From assembly GCF_030548465.1 (NCBI RefSeq), contig NZ_JAUOSF010000002.1:372001-436000 (forward strand): DNA of 64,000 nt. Reading direction: 5' to 3'. The DNA comes from Tamlana sp. 2_MG-2023. Lineage in GTDB: Bacteria > Bacteroidota > Bacteroidia > Flavobacteriales > Flavobacteriaceae. Made by a program: the position numbers and the translations under genes. Below are positions 9,242 to 17,740 of this stretch, in pieces. Position 1 is the stretch's first letter. The number at the start of each line of letters is the position of its first letter. Under the pieces are notes generated by a model, which did no database searches, was not told the DNA's origin, and worked only from the letters and a program-made list of their open reading frames with translations.

Positions 9242-11011
9242 ATGACCAAACCCATAGGAGACTTACACTGCCACCCTTCATTTAAGCCTGCAAATAATAC
9301 TGCGATTAATGATATCTGGACATACAAGAAAAACCCTTGTACCAAAAGCTTGTTTAAAGGCGTACTAGGCTTTAGCCTAAGACGAATATTGGTCAATCAA
9401 TTTGTTAGTGATTTAGCTACATACACACAATCGAATTTAGATCATTGCCATGACGGCCATAACCGACTCTTATTTTTATCTATTTATCCTATTGAAAGGC
9501 AGTTTGTCAAGCCGAATAGGCCCTTTCAATCATCAACTTTCACTCAACGATTTATTTTAGGACAGGTTTTTGGAATTAAACTGAAGTTACATCTAGATTC
9601 TAAGATATTTCAAGTACTTACAGGATTTTCAGAAGTGAAGGTCACCGAATATTTGGATAGTGCTCATGAATCTGATGAAATTGATTATTTTGATAACGAT
9701 TTGGCTTGTGAATACTCCTATCTAAGTGAAAGTCATAACACTGCATCGCCAAATGAAACGTATGAAATCAGCCCAAGCTTTAAAATGGTTTCTAATTATG
9801 AAGAATATGCCGCTTTAGACAACCAAAATACGATTGCCGGAATAGTTACGATTGAAGGCATGCATGCTTTGGGAAAATACAAAAGAACCGATTTATTTGG
9901 AAACACCTTAATTGATGAGCTTTCAGAATCAAATAAAAACGCGCTTCAAAACAGTTTCATCAATAATGTGAGGCGTATAAAGGACAGGGCTGAGTTTGAA
10001 TTCACACCCTTTTTCATCACATTCGCACATCATTTTAATAATCTACTAACAGGACATTCTAAAAGTTTTGGTGATCCTAAAAATAAAGCCCTTCCAGGTT
10101 TCTCCAATGTATTTAATCAAAAAGCGGGATTAGATCTAGGTATCACAGCCTTTGGCAAGACCTTAATCAAGGATCATCTACTTTCAATAGCTAACGGACA
10201 ACGTATTCTTATAGACACTAAACACATGTCATTAGAAGCCAGAAATGATTATTTCAACATTGTTAAATCTCTTAGAGAAGCTGGTGATTCCGTACCCATT
10301 ATTATTAGCCATACCGCGATAAATGGGATTTCTACCAGGGCCAGAGCCGCCGAACACCCAGATACCAATCAACTCGATAAAAACTCATACATAAGCCGTT
10401 GGGATATTAATATTACCGATCAAGATATTAGAGAGGTTTTTGATTCCGATGGAATTATTGGAGTCTGTATGCATGATGGTCGCATGCCAGGAGGGAAGTT
10501 TAAAGCCTTAATGAAAACCTACAAAAAGCGATTTACAAGTGGAGAAACTTTAAATAAATTGCATACACAAATGTTTTTAACAAATGTATTTCACATTGTA
10601 AAAGTAAATTTAGAGCATATTAGAATGCATAATTGTCAAAACCCAATGCATATTATTGATGAAGTTAACGCATGGAAAACCATTTGTTTAGGCTCTGACA
10701 ATGATGGAATTGTCGATCCTTTTGATAATTTTAATTCAGCAAAAACTTTAGAAACATTTAAAAATCGTGTAGCAAGGTCTATTGAACTTAATTTTGATCC
10801 GCTTTGGAGAAAATTTAAAATCCTTAACATTAAGGAGACTTCTTATACCGTTTTTACGGAAAATGAACTCCAAGATCTCATGTTAGGTTTGTCAGCTGAA
10901 ACTATTTCAGATATGATTTTCTGTGACAATATTGATGCTTTTTTAAAAAAGTATTTCACCCGAAACTATCTCGAGAGTGGTGTTTTAAATCACACCGAAG
11001 CCACTGTTTAA
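9242..11011 (+). CDS. Peptidase M19 (membrane dipeptidase)-like metallohydrolase
   Basis: 589 residues of the amidohydrolase superfamily. Metal-binding features are GDLHCHP (HxH at residues 9-11), HTAING near residue 357 and LGSDNDGIVDPF near 485, the last resembling the GSDFDG motif of renal dipeptidase-type M19 enzymes. It is larger than typical M19 proteins (about 350-400 residues) because of insertions, and it lacks a signal peptide, so it should be cytoplasmic. The substrate is uncertain. It follows the patatin gene by 48 bases and probably shares its transcript. Confidence 0.7.
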   Translation: MTKPIGDLHCHPSFKPANNTAINDIWTYKKNPCTKSLFKGVLGFSLRRILVNQFVSDLATYTQSNLDHCHDGHNRLLFLSIYPIERQFVKPNRPFQSSTFTQRFILGQVFGIKLKLHLDSKIFQVLTGFSEVKVTEYLDSAHESDEIDYFDNDLACEYSYLSESHNTASPNETYEISPSFKMVSNYEEYAALDNQNTIAGIVTIEGMHALGKYKRTDLFGNTLIDELSESNKNALQNSFINNVRRIKDRAEFEFTPFFITFAHHFNNLLTGHSKSFGDPKNKALPGFSNVFNQKAGLDLGITAFGKTLIKDHLLSIANGQRILIDTKHMSLEARNDYFNIVKSLREAGDSVPIIISHTAINGISTRARAAEHPDTNQLDKNSYISRWDINITDQDIREVFDSDGIIGVCMHDGRMPGGKFKALMKTYKKRFTSGETLNKLHTQMFLTNVFHIVKVNLEHIRMHNCQNPMHIIDEVNAWKTICLGSDNDGIVDPFDNFNSAKTLETFKNRVARSIELNFDPLWRKFKILNIKETSYTVFTENELQDLMLGLSAETISDMIFCDNIDAFLKKYFTRNYLESGVLNHTEATV

Positions 11012-11224
11012 ATAGTCAGGGTTTGGAAATTACTGGTTACCAATTTTTTAGCTTGTCATATATTTCCCGTATCAGGTGAAACAAATGCTCAGCCAACATT
11101 TCAACCACATAAGCGATATTTTAAAGTGTAAACTGAAAAACATCGCTTTTTTTGTAATGCCAAATAAACATTTCGACTATTTACATCGAGATATTATTAT
11201 CTCTCTTAAATAAAAAGAAAGTTA

Positions 11225-11869
11225 ATGAAAGATAAATTAAAAATTGATATTGTTTCAGACGTGGTTTGCCCATGGTGCACCATCGGTTATAAGCGTTTGG
11301 AAAAAGCTATTAATGAACTCGGCGTTCAAGATCAAGTAGATATTGAGTGGCAACCTTTTGAACTAAACCCCAATATGCCTGCGGAAGGTCAACTCATTAC
11401 AGAGCATATTGCAGAAAAATATGGTTCAACACCAGAAGAACAAGAAGCTTCTAGACAACGAATGACTGAAGTAGGTGAGGAGCTCGGTTTTAAATTTGAT
11501 TATTTTGAAGGCATGAAAATGGCAAACACTTTTGATGCCCATGTTTTACTGGAATACGCTCATGAATTTGGTAAACAAACCGAATTAAAAATGCGATTAA
11601 CCACAGCTTTTTTTAGTGAACGCCAAGATGTTTCAGATCGTAACGTTTTAAAACAAGCATTATTAGACGTAGGCTTAAATGCCGAAGAAGCTATGGCTTT
11701 ATTAGACAACGATGAAGCCCGTTACAATATAAGAAGCAAACAAGCGTTTTGGCAAAATGCCGGAGTACAATCGGTGCCAACTATTGTTTTTAATAAGAAA
11801 AGTGGCGTTACCGGAGCACAGCCAGTAGACGTTTTTAAAGAAGTCTTAACTGATATGCTTAATAAGTAA
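11225..11869 (+). CDS. FrnE-type DsbA family oxidoreductase
   Basis: 214 residues, no signal peptide, so a cytoplasmic DsbA-like thioredoxin-fold protein. The active site CPWC is at residues 15-18 (SDVVCPWCTIG), followed by the inserted helical domain and the cis-proline loop SVPTIVF near residue 178. FrnE proteins act as disulfide isomerases or oxidoreductases in stress resistance. It is preceded by 213 bases with no gene and followed by the phospholipase gene on the same strand. Confidence 0.9.
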   Translation: MKDKLKIDIVSDVVCPWCTIGYKRLEKAINELGVQDQVDIEWQPFELNPNMPAEGQLITEHIAEKYGSTPEEQEASRQRMTEVGEELGFKFDYFEGMKMANTFDAHVLLEYAHEFGKQTELKMRLTTAFFSERQDVSDRNVLKQALLDVGLNAEEAMALLDNDEARYNIRSKQAFWQNAGVQSVPTIVFNKKSGVTGAQPVDVFKEVLTDMLNK

Positions 11870-11926
11870 AAAACAACTGTTTAATGACTTTAGAGTCATA
11901 ATGTTATATCAATTGATAATAAATAT

Positions 11927-12754
11927 ATGATCAAAAAAATATTATTGTTTGGTCTACTTTTAATGACTTTTCAGTTATTTGGTCAAAAGTATACTAGGGC
12001 AGAAGTCCGTAATTCCATTCAAGAAAACCCTACTTTTTCTATTCATCATGATAATTATATCATTACGGGGATTCCAACGAATACAGATATCAATTCAGAC
12101 ACCGCTGATATCAAATATCAAATAAGTTTTAAGCAATTAATTAGTCGGAAACCATTAGTATGGGACAGTTATATGTATGTGACCTATACACAAAAGGCGT
12201 TTTGGAATATATATAAGTTTTCAAGTCCGTTTGAAGAAATAAATTTTAATCCATCCGTAGGTTTAGCGAAGGTTATTTATGATAAAGATGACCGTGTAAA
12301 GGGGTTGGCGTCGGTCATGCTTAATCATAATTCCAACGGTAGAGATAGTATATACTCAAGAAGTTGGAACAGTTTAAACTTTAAATATTCAACAGCTCTC
12401 AATGAGAAAACACTGCTAAGTGCCGAACTTTGGGCACCTTTCATGTATAAAGAAGGAAATCCAGACCTTTTGGACTACATAGGTTTAGCTGCTGTTACTG
12501 TTTCCCGGAATCTAAATTCAGAAAAACTAATTTTAGAAATACAAGCAAAAAAAGGACTAGAATGGGATTGGAAAGGCTCTGTAAGATCGCGATTGTATTA
12601 CAATCCGTTTAAAACAAAAAATCAATACTTAATGCTAGAATGGTTTGCAGGTTATGCTGAAAGCCTCATTGATTATGACCAATTTACTAGTATGGTAAGA
12701 GTTGGTTTTGTTGTAAAAACAAATGAATTAGATTTCTTAAGGCAAAAAAACTAA
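11927..12754 (+). CDS. pldA: Outer-membrane phospholipase A (OMPLA)
   Basis: 275 residues with a signal peptide ending at FGQ. The OMPLA active site is intact: NHNSNGRDS contains His134 and Ser136, and SRSWN places Asn148 twelve residues after the serine, the same spacing as His142/Ser144/Asn156 in E. coli PldA. The enzyme hydrolyses acyl chains from phospholipids that reach the outer leaflet of the outer membrane. The barrel is a little shorter than the proteobacterial form. Confidence 0.88.
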   Translation: MIKKILLFGLLLMTFQLFGQKYTRAEVRNSIQENPTFSIHHDNYIITGIPTNTDINSDTADIKYQISFKQLISRKPLVWDSYMYVTYTQKAFWNIYKFSSPFEEINFNPSVGLAKVIYDKDDRVKGLASVMLNHNSNGRDSIYSRSWNSLNFKYSTALNEKTLLSAELWAPFMYKEGNPDLLDYIGLAAVTVSRNLNSEKLILEIQAKKGLEWDWKGSVRSRLYYNPFKTKNQYLMLEWFAGYAESLIDYDQFTSMVRVGFVVKTNELDFLRQKN

Positions 12755-12869
12755 TTCTCCTGCTTAATTGACACCAATTTAAACGCATTGAAGGTCAAAA
12801 TATTAAGTATAGAGCACAAATACATTGTTTCAAATTCATAAATTTGATTAACTATCAATATATTCAATT

Positions 12870-13037
12870 ATGCTCGCATTATACCAGTTATTACTTCAAA
12901 TCCCAATGGGAACACCAAATCCAGACGACAATGAAAAAGTGGATTTATCAAATCCACTTGAGGTTATCGTTTTTATTGTGATTCCTATTGCAATTATTGC
13001 GCTTTATTTTTTTTGGAGAAGAAAGAAGAATAAGTAG
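12870..13037 (+). CDS. 55-residue single-pass membrane microprotein
   Basis: ATG at 12870, stop at 13035-13037. The N-terminus starts MLALYQLLLQIPMGTPNP, followed by an acidic linker, one hydrophobic helix (about residues 31-48, LEVIVFIVIPIAIIALYFF) and a basic tail WRRKKNK. The Pro-rich start plus one helix plus basic end resembles small unnamed proteins seen in other Flavobacteriia. Positive-inside topology puts the C-terminus in the cytoplasm. Function unknown. Confidence 0.7.
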   Translation: MLALYQLLLQIPMGTPNPDDNEKVDLSNPLEVIVFIVIPIAIIALYFFWRRKKNK

Positions 13038-13052
13038 TTGTTTATAATTTAA

Positions 13053-13073
13053 TTGGCAACAATATACAATCCG
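13053..13073. repeat. Left flanking repeat of the HD-domain gene
   Basis: TTGGCAACA at 13053-13061 is the exact inverse of TGTTGCCAA at 13676-13684. The adjoining CAATATACAATCCG (13060-13073) also recurs in direct orientation, less two bases, as CAATATAATCCG at 13682-13693. The two copies bracket one gene. Confidence 0.55.
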
Positions 13074-13081
13074 TAATTTAA

Positions 13082-13672
13082 ATGAAAACCGAGAATTTAT
13101 TAAAGCAAATTGATTTTATTAAAGAAATTGATAAAATAAAATATATTCAAAGACGGACAAAATTATTTAATAGCGATAGAAATGAAAATGATGCCGAACA
13201 TAGTTGGCATTTAGCTATGATGGTAATTGTTTTAAGTGAACATTCAAATTGCGAAATTGACCTATTGAAGGTCATAAAAATGGTCTTAATTCATGACATT
13301 GTAGAAATTGATGCTGGAGATACTTTCTTGTACGATCAAAACAAAAATCACGAAAATACCGCAGAAGAATTGAAATGTGCGGAACGGATATTTGGAATGT
13401 TACCAAAAAAACAAGCACAGGAATTTATGCAAATTTGGGCTGAATTTGAAGACGGTAGTTCGAACGAGGCGAAATTCGCAAAATCAATGGACAGACTTGA
13501 ACCCTTATTACAAAATACCTCAAATGACGGAGGAACGTGGAAAGAATTTGGAGTTAAATATCAATCAGTTTATGATAAGCAAAAAATAATTGAAAATGGC
13601 TCAAAAGGGTTGTGGAATTATGCCGAAAAACTAATTGATGAAAGTGTTGAAAAGGGCATATTAGAGCAATAA
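13082..13672 (+). CDS. HD-domain phosphohydrolase (YfbR/HDDC2-like)
   Basis: 196 residues. The metal ligands are visible as DAEHSWHLAMM (first His), LIHDIVEIDAGD (the HD pair plus a second acidic site) and the later KSMDRLEP aspartate, the pattern of YfbR/HDDC2-type 5'-deoxynucleotidases. It should remove phosphate from a nucleotide in the cytoplasm. The start codon lies directly after a repeat and the stop codon directly before its partner copy, so the gene may have arrived as a small cassette. Confidence 0.82.
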   Translation: MKTENLLKQIDFIKEIDKIKYIQRRTKLFNSDRNENDAEHSWHLAMMVIVLSEHSNCEIDLLKVIKMVLIHDIVEIDAGDTFLYDQNKNHENTAEELKCAERIFGMLPKKQAQEFMQIWAEFEDGSSNEAKFAKSMDRLEPLLQNTSNDGGTWKEFGVKYQSVYDKQKIIENGSKGLWNYAEKLIDESVEKGILEQ

Positions 13673-13675
13673 TAC

Positions 13676-13693
13676 TGTTGCCAATATAATCCG
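13676..13693. repeat. Right flanking repeat of the HD-domain gene
   Basis: TGTTGCCAA (13676-13684) and CAATATAATCCG (13682-13693), partners of the left copy at 13053-13073. It begins three bases after the stop codon. Confidence 0.55.
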
Positions 13694-13744
13694 AATTTTT
13701 AATTCTTTTTACACGTTAGTTTGATATACGGAACCGTTAAAAAA

Positions 13745-13810
13745 TTCTCGACTGCACTTGAACACCAATACTACTGATGCTTCGTAAAAGTGTTCGAGCG
13801 CAGTTGAGAA
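13745..13810. repeat. Palindromic repeat forming a long hairpin between convergent genes
   Basis: Arms of 21 bases (13745-13765 and 13790-13810) pair with three mismatches around a 24-base loop; the arm core is CTCGACTGCACTTGAACAC. Related sequences are at 1568-1583 and 62679-62741. It sits between the stop codons of the HD gene and the minus-strand 13829 gene and may act as a bidirectional terminator. Confidence 0.65.
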
Positions 13811-13828
13811 CACTTAATCAAAAGTTAT

Positions 13829-14086
13829 TTATTTCTCTTTCTTTCCTGGCTTAGTATCAAGTTCGATATTCTCTATAGGTTCTTTCTCTGTTTTTTTTTC
13901 TTTCTTTAATTTATCCCCTTCATGCCTGTCGTTCGTCAAAGGCCTAGCTGTTCTAGCACCAGGGAAATCTAGGTTTTCTTTAGCAACCTCAGGTTCGTTA
14001 GCTGTTTTCTTAACGATTTCATTATTATCTGCATTTTTGTTTAAATGTTTGGTGTTTTTTTCTGAATTATTATCTGATTTAGTCAT
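13829..14086 (-). CDS. Small highly charged protein, unknown function
   Basis: 85 residues from the preferred ATG at 14086 (the frame reaches an ATG at 14113). The protein is Lys/Glu/Asn rich with almost no hydrophobic core, so it is probably disordered; a less charged middle (NLDFPGARTARPLTNDRHEG) may be a short conserved motif. No signal peptide. No family recognised. Confidence 0.5.
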   Translation of the reverse strand: MTKSDNNSEKNTKHLNKNADNNEIVKKTANEPEVAKENLDFPGARTARPLTNDRHEGDKLKKEKKTEKEPIENIELDTKPGKKEK

Positions 14087-14315
14087 AATTTTAAGTTTAA
14101 AGATTTTACTCAATTAAACTTAATCATAAGAAACCCTTCGGATTAACTTAAACCATGAAATTTTTGATGCTAAAGCTTACTGAAAGAACTACATCATAAA
14201 AAATATATCTGTTAAACTGTTATTTAAGTGTTTTAGGAGAAGTTTAAGACAATTCTTTCCTTAAAATATTTTTATCCTATTATCTTTAATGAATAACTAT
14301 AAAAAATATAAACAC

Positions 14316-14744
14316 ATGAAAACGTTATATGAAGCAACCACTATTGCTACTGGAGGAAGAAAAGGGCGCGTAGAATCTGAAAATAGTCCAGTTAATTTTG
14401 ACTTATCAGTACCTAAATCTATGGGTGGTGATGGCGGAGACGGTGCAAATCCAGAACAGTTGTTTGGTGCAGCCTATGCAGCATGTTTCGGAGGCGCTTT
14501 ACAAGCCGTAGCACAAAATGAAGGTATTGACATTGATGATAATGAACTAAGTGTTACAGCTATTATCGGGTTTTGCAAAGATGATGACGGGTTTTTCCTA
14601 GAAGCCACTTTAGATTGCTACATCCCAGGAGTAGATCTTGAAACTGGAGAGGACTTAGTAGAGAAAGCCCACGAGATGTGCCCTTTTAGTAAAGCAACAC
14701 GCGATAATATCACGGTTACCTTGAATTTGCTTTTGGACGAATAG
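14316..14744 (+). CDS. ohr: Organic hydroperoxide resistance protein, Ohr/OsmC family
   Basis: 142 residues from the ATG at 14316; an upstream in-frame ATG at 14289 would add nine residues not found in the family. The two redox cysteines are present in AACFGGAL and HEMCPFSKAT, and the Ohr signature GGDGGDGANPEQLFGAAYAACF is clear. Ohr reduces organic hydroperoxides with dihydrolipoamide-linked electrons in the cytoplasm. TATCTTTA at 14280-14287 resembles a -7 element. A strong terminator follows. Confidence 0.9.
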   Translation: MKTLYEATTIATGGRKGRVESENSPVNFDLSVPKSMGGDGGDGANPEQLFGAAYAACFGGALQAVAQNEGIDIDDNELSVTAIIGFCKDDDGFFLEATLDCYIPGVDLETGEDLVEKAHEMCPFSKATRDNITVTLNLLLDE

Positions 14745-14830
14745 AATCATACAAAAGCTTTGAAAATATGTCAGTATTCTGGTAAAAATATTAAGTAAGA
14801 GCTAAAGGGATTTAACAATTCCATAAAACT

Positions 14831-14870
14831 AAAAAAGTGAGTTAGATTTTAAATCCAACTCACTTTTTTA
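14831..14870. terminator. Bidirectional rho-independent terminator
   Basis: A 13-base stem (14837-14849 with 14851-14863, one mismatch; real loop about four bases) is flanked by six A on the left and six T on the right, serving ohr on the plus strand and the GH16 gene on the minus strand. Confidence 0.85.
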
Positions 14871-14890
14871 TTAAACAAATCGCTTTAATA

Positions 14891-16183
14891 TTACTCTTCC
14901 AGTTTCCAGGTTCTTACCCAATCAATCTTCATTGTATTTATGGTGTTATCTTGTAAATCTGACTTTGGAGGAAGACCTCCTAACCAAGTTGCTTCATTAG
15001 TCCATAAATCGAAAATAATTTCCAATTCTCTGGTAAAAAATCTTTCCTCATAATAAGTTCCGTCTTGATCTTCACCAACTACCACACTACCTGCGGGTTC
15101 GCCGTCTAGATAAAATTGTATATTTCTTTCATCTTTCCACCATACACCATAGGTATGATAATCTTCATTCCAACCCACATTTCTTAACGGATTTGCTTCA
15201 GATAAATCAGATCTCATGAAATTACCTTTATTTCTAATTTCTTTAGGTTCTAAATTATCGTCTGCATGAAAATATTGAGAATTCATTTGTTCAGGGAAAA
15301 CATCTGCAGAACAACCAGAACATGAGGGTTTTGAGTTATTTTCGATAACATCTATTTCATCTCTAAAGATGCCTCCACCGCCTTCACCTTTATTTAGCCA
15401 AAAGGTATTATAAGCAGAAATATGAGCCGTTTTTATTCTAGCTTCAGTATACATAGGGTAACTGGTTTCTGCCTTAGAATGGATTCTAGCAGTTTGAAAC
15501 CACCTTCCTTCAGGGTTATTTTCATTCAAGCTTGCTTTAATCCATAAATTACCATCCGTAACACCTGAGTTTTCTGCCGAATTAGACATGAATACTGGAA
15601 CGCCATAATTCCATACAGAATGAAACCACTTACTAGAGTCCCAAGCATCAAACTCATCAGACATAGCTTCTAATTTAACCCAAGAATAACCTTCAGGAGT
15701 GGTGTCATCAATAGAAACAAAAGAGGGGTGATTAGGGTTTATATTTTCAAAATCTTTGGCTGTAGGGCCTTCAATTTTTACAACTGTAATTTTTACAACT
15801 GCTGTATCGGTATCACCATCAGCATCACTTAATTCATATGTAAACGCATCTTCTCCAAAAAAACCTGAATTTGGTATATATTCAAAAGTACCATCTGAAA
15901 TTTCAGTAACCGAACCATTTGTTGCGCCTTCAGATAAACTGTAATTATCATCGGTTCCTCCATCGGTACCCAAATTGTCATTTCCAGAAACATCAATTTG
16001 GTTCTCTGCGCCTGACCCACTATCTTGTATCACTTCTAAAGCATCATCTGAAGCCATGGGTTTACCATCTACGGGATTTGACTCTGAATCAGAATCAGAA
16101 TCAATGCAACTATAAAAACTTAAACTAAGGCTAAGTACCAATGCTAATCGCGTAAATTGTATTAAATTATTTTTGTGTATCAT
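14891..16183 (-). CDS. GH16 family glycoside hydrolase lipoprotein
   Basis: 430 residues. A lipoprotein signal ends SLSFYSC with the lipid-bearing Cys at residue 26, followed by an Asp/Ser linker. Residues 41-135 form a cadherin-like tandem-type Ig domain (ending SDADGDTDTAVVKITV). The catalytic GH16 beta-jelly-roll follows; EIDVIE at 276-281 supplies the nucleophile Glu276, helper Asp278 and acid/base Glu281. GH16 lipoproteins of marine Bacteroidota cleave agar, porphyran, carrageenan or laminarin; the overall form (WFHSVWNYG, FHADDN, YHTYGVWWKD) looks more like the agarase/porphyranase side than laminarinase, but the exact substrate is open. Probably surface-anchored. Confidence 0.85.
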   Translation of the reverse strand: MIHKNNLIQFTRLALVLSLSLSFYSCIDSDSDSESNPVDGKPMASDDALEVIQDSGSGAENQIDVSGNDNLGTDGGTDDNYSLSEGATNGSVTEISDGTFEYIPNSGFFGEDAFTYELSDADGDTDTAVVKITVVKIEGPTAKDFENINPNHPSFVSIDDTTPEGYSWVKLEAMSDEFDAWDSSKWFHSVWNYGVPVFMSNSAENSGVTDGNLWIKASLNENNPEGRWFQTARIHSKAETSYPMYTEARIKTAHISAYNTFWLNKGEGGGGIFRDEIDVIENNSKPSCSGCSADVFPEQMNSQYFHADDNLEPKEIRNKGNFMRSDLSEANPLRNVGWNEDYHTYGVWWKDERNIQFYLDGEPAGSVVVGEDQDGTYYEERFFTRELEIIFDLWTNEATWLGGLPPKSDLQDNTINTMKIDWVRTWKLEE

Positions 16184-16214
16184 CTATTAAAATATTTTAA
16201 AAATCGATATGCTA

Positions 16215-16222
16215 CAAAATTA
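16215..16222 (-). promoter_or_regulatory. Possible -7 element for the GH16 gene
   Basis: Minus-strand TAATTTTG, a TAnnTTTG match 32 bases upstream of the start codon. Confidence 0.4.
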
Positions 16223-16439
16223 CTACTACATTCTTGTTACCTATAGCTCAAATACTAGACTTAAACTACACAATAATTTAACTGTATAGTAAATGTTTTT
16301 GAATCTATAACAAATTACTCAAATGCCTATAAAGCAAATAGAGCACTATCACTTGTAGAGGTAGAGGTGAAGCCTTATGTGTGTGAATTCCAACTGCTAT
16401 TGGCTGTTTTAAGAGCTTATTATGGTTTTCTATATTTTA

Positions 16440-16447
16440 TATATTTG
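16440..16447 (+). promoter_or_regulatory. -7 element for the secreted amidotransferase-fold gene
   Basis: TATATTTG, an exact TAnnTTTG match 60 bases upstream of the ATG at 16508. Its position supports the later start over the GTG at 16367. Confidence 0.5.
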
Positions 16448-16507
16448 TTAGGTGGCACAAATAAAAGTGTAGTTGTTTTATTTCCTATCATAAACCATAA
16501 AATAAAA

Positions 16508-17713
16508 ATGAAAAGTATTTGTAACCAATTAAGTAGAAAGAATAAGTTTAGGGTTAATTCTCTTTTAGCCATTATAATGCTTTTAATAGGACAAGCACTA
16601 ACAGCTCAAAATGTAGTATATGTTTATGGCGATATTTCTGCAAAAGGAAAAGTTCCTTCAGGTGAAAGCGAACCTTTTCATCAAATGCGATTAAACGACA
16701 AAGGAAGGTATGGCATGAGCCAATTTAAAACTGCCATAGCAGAAACAGGTTTACATATTACCGAAGTCTATGATGCAGCAACAACTTTTGATGCTAGCTT
16801 CTTAAAAAATGTAGATGTTCTTATCTTAGGTTCTAATCAAAAAAAGTTTTCTGAAACAGAAATTAATTCCATTCATAAGTGGGTAGAACAGGGTGGCGGA
16901 CTCATAGCTTGGTCGGATAGTGCTTTTGGTGGTCACTATGAGCATGTTGGATTAGCGAATACTTTGGGAAGAGATTCTGATAATCAAATTACCGAAGCTT
17001 TTGGTATGCATTTTTTAACCGATAATGGCGCTGGAAACTATTTAATTACGACCTACACGAAAGATCATTTTATCAACAATAACAACAAAGATGGTGGCGT
17101 TCGTTTTAGAGGGGAAGGGGTTAGTTTTGTACGGGTTAGTCCGCCCGCAATCGTTCTGGCAAAAGCACAGGACCATGGTTTAGGCGGACAATTACGAGTA
17201 AATAAAGTAGATGGCGTTTTTAATCCAGAAACCGATGTTACGCTTGCAATTGCAACTATTAAGAAAGGAAGGGCTTTAGGTTTGTTTGATAGAAACATGA
17301 TGTGGAATGCCGGTGATGGCAGCCAAATAACACATTCAGATAATAAAGAATTTGCACAACGCATGGTCTTATGGGCAGCTGGAATTGAAGATAACTCCAG
17401 AATCCCTAAAAAAGATACATCCAAAAAAACAGGAATCAATTTACCTCCTAAAGTTAGTGTTCAAACAGATTATGATTCCAAAAACACAGTAAGTTTTATT
17501 GCCGATATTGAGGATAGCGATACAGATAATATATATCCAGAGATTACCTGGGTTGTAAAGAAAGGTCCAAAAGTCACTTTTGAAAACAACAACCCAAACA
17601 CAAAAACTCCTGTGGTGACATTATCTGAAAAAGGAACTTATTTATTTATGGCCATCATTAGCGATGGGGAATTTAAGATTACCAAAAGAATAACCATAAA
17701 TAAAACCGAATAA
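16508..17713 (+). CDS. Secreted class I glutamine amidotransferase-like protein
   Basis: 401 residues from the ATG at 16508, which begins a good signal peptide (to about residue 34, ALTAQ). The upstream in-frame extension to a GTG at 16367 has no such feature. Residues 35-260 look like the amidotransferase/ThuA-like fold: VDVLILGSNQKKFSETEINSIHKWVEQGGGLIAWSDSAF, then LANTLGRD and AQDHGLGG. The C-terminal 90 residues form an Ig/PKD-like domain (PPKVSVQTDYDSKNTVSFIADIEDSD). No catalytic Cys is obvious, so it may bind and not hydrolyse. It is divergent from the GH16 gene and may serve the same polysaccharide. Confidence 0.6.
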   Translation: MKSICNQLSRKNKFRVNSLLAIIMLLIGQALTAQNVVYVYGDISAKGKVPSGESEPFHQMRLNDKGRYGMSQFKTAIAETGLHITEVYDAATTFDASFLKNVDVLILGSNQKKFSETEINSIHKWVEQGGGLIAWSDSAFGGHYEHVGLANTLGRDSDNQITEAFGMHFLTDNGAGNYLITTYTKDHFINNNNKDGGVRFRGEGVSFVRVSPPAIVLAKAQDHGLGGQLRVNKVDGVFNPETDVTLAIATIKKGRALGLFDRNMMWNAGDGSQITHSDNKEFAQRMVLWAAGIEDNSRIPKKDTSKKTGINLPPKVSVQTDYDSKNTVSFIADIEDSDTDNIYPEITWVVKKGPKVTFENNNPNTKTPVVTLSEKGTYLFMAIISDGEFKITKRITINKTE

Positions 17714-17740
17714 TTAAGGAAGCTATTCTGTGATTTTAAA

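Noticed and set aside
13053-13693. Integron cassette with attC sites
   Set aside because: The flanking repeats lack the RYYYAAC/GTTRRRY core, and no integrase is seen; kept only as a cassette-like finding.
17065-17439. 124-residue minus-strand frame
   Set aside because: Shadow of the secreted amidotransferase-fold gene.
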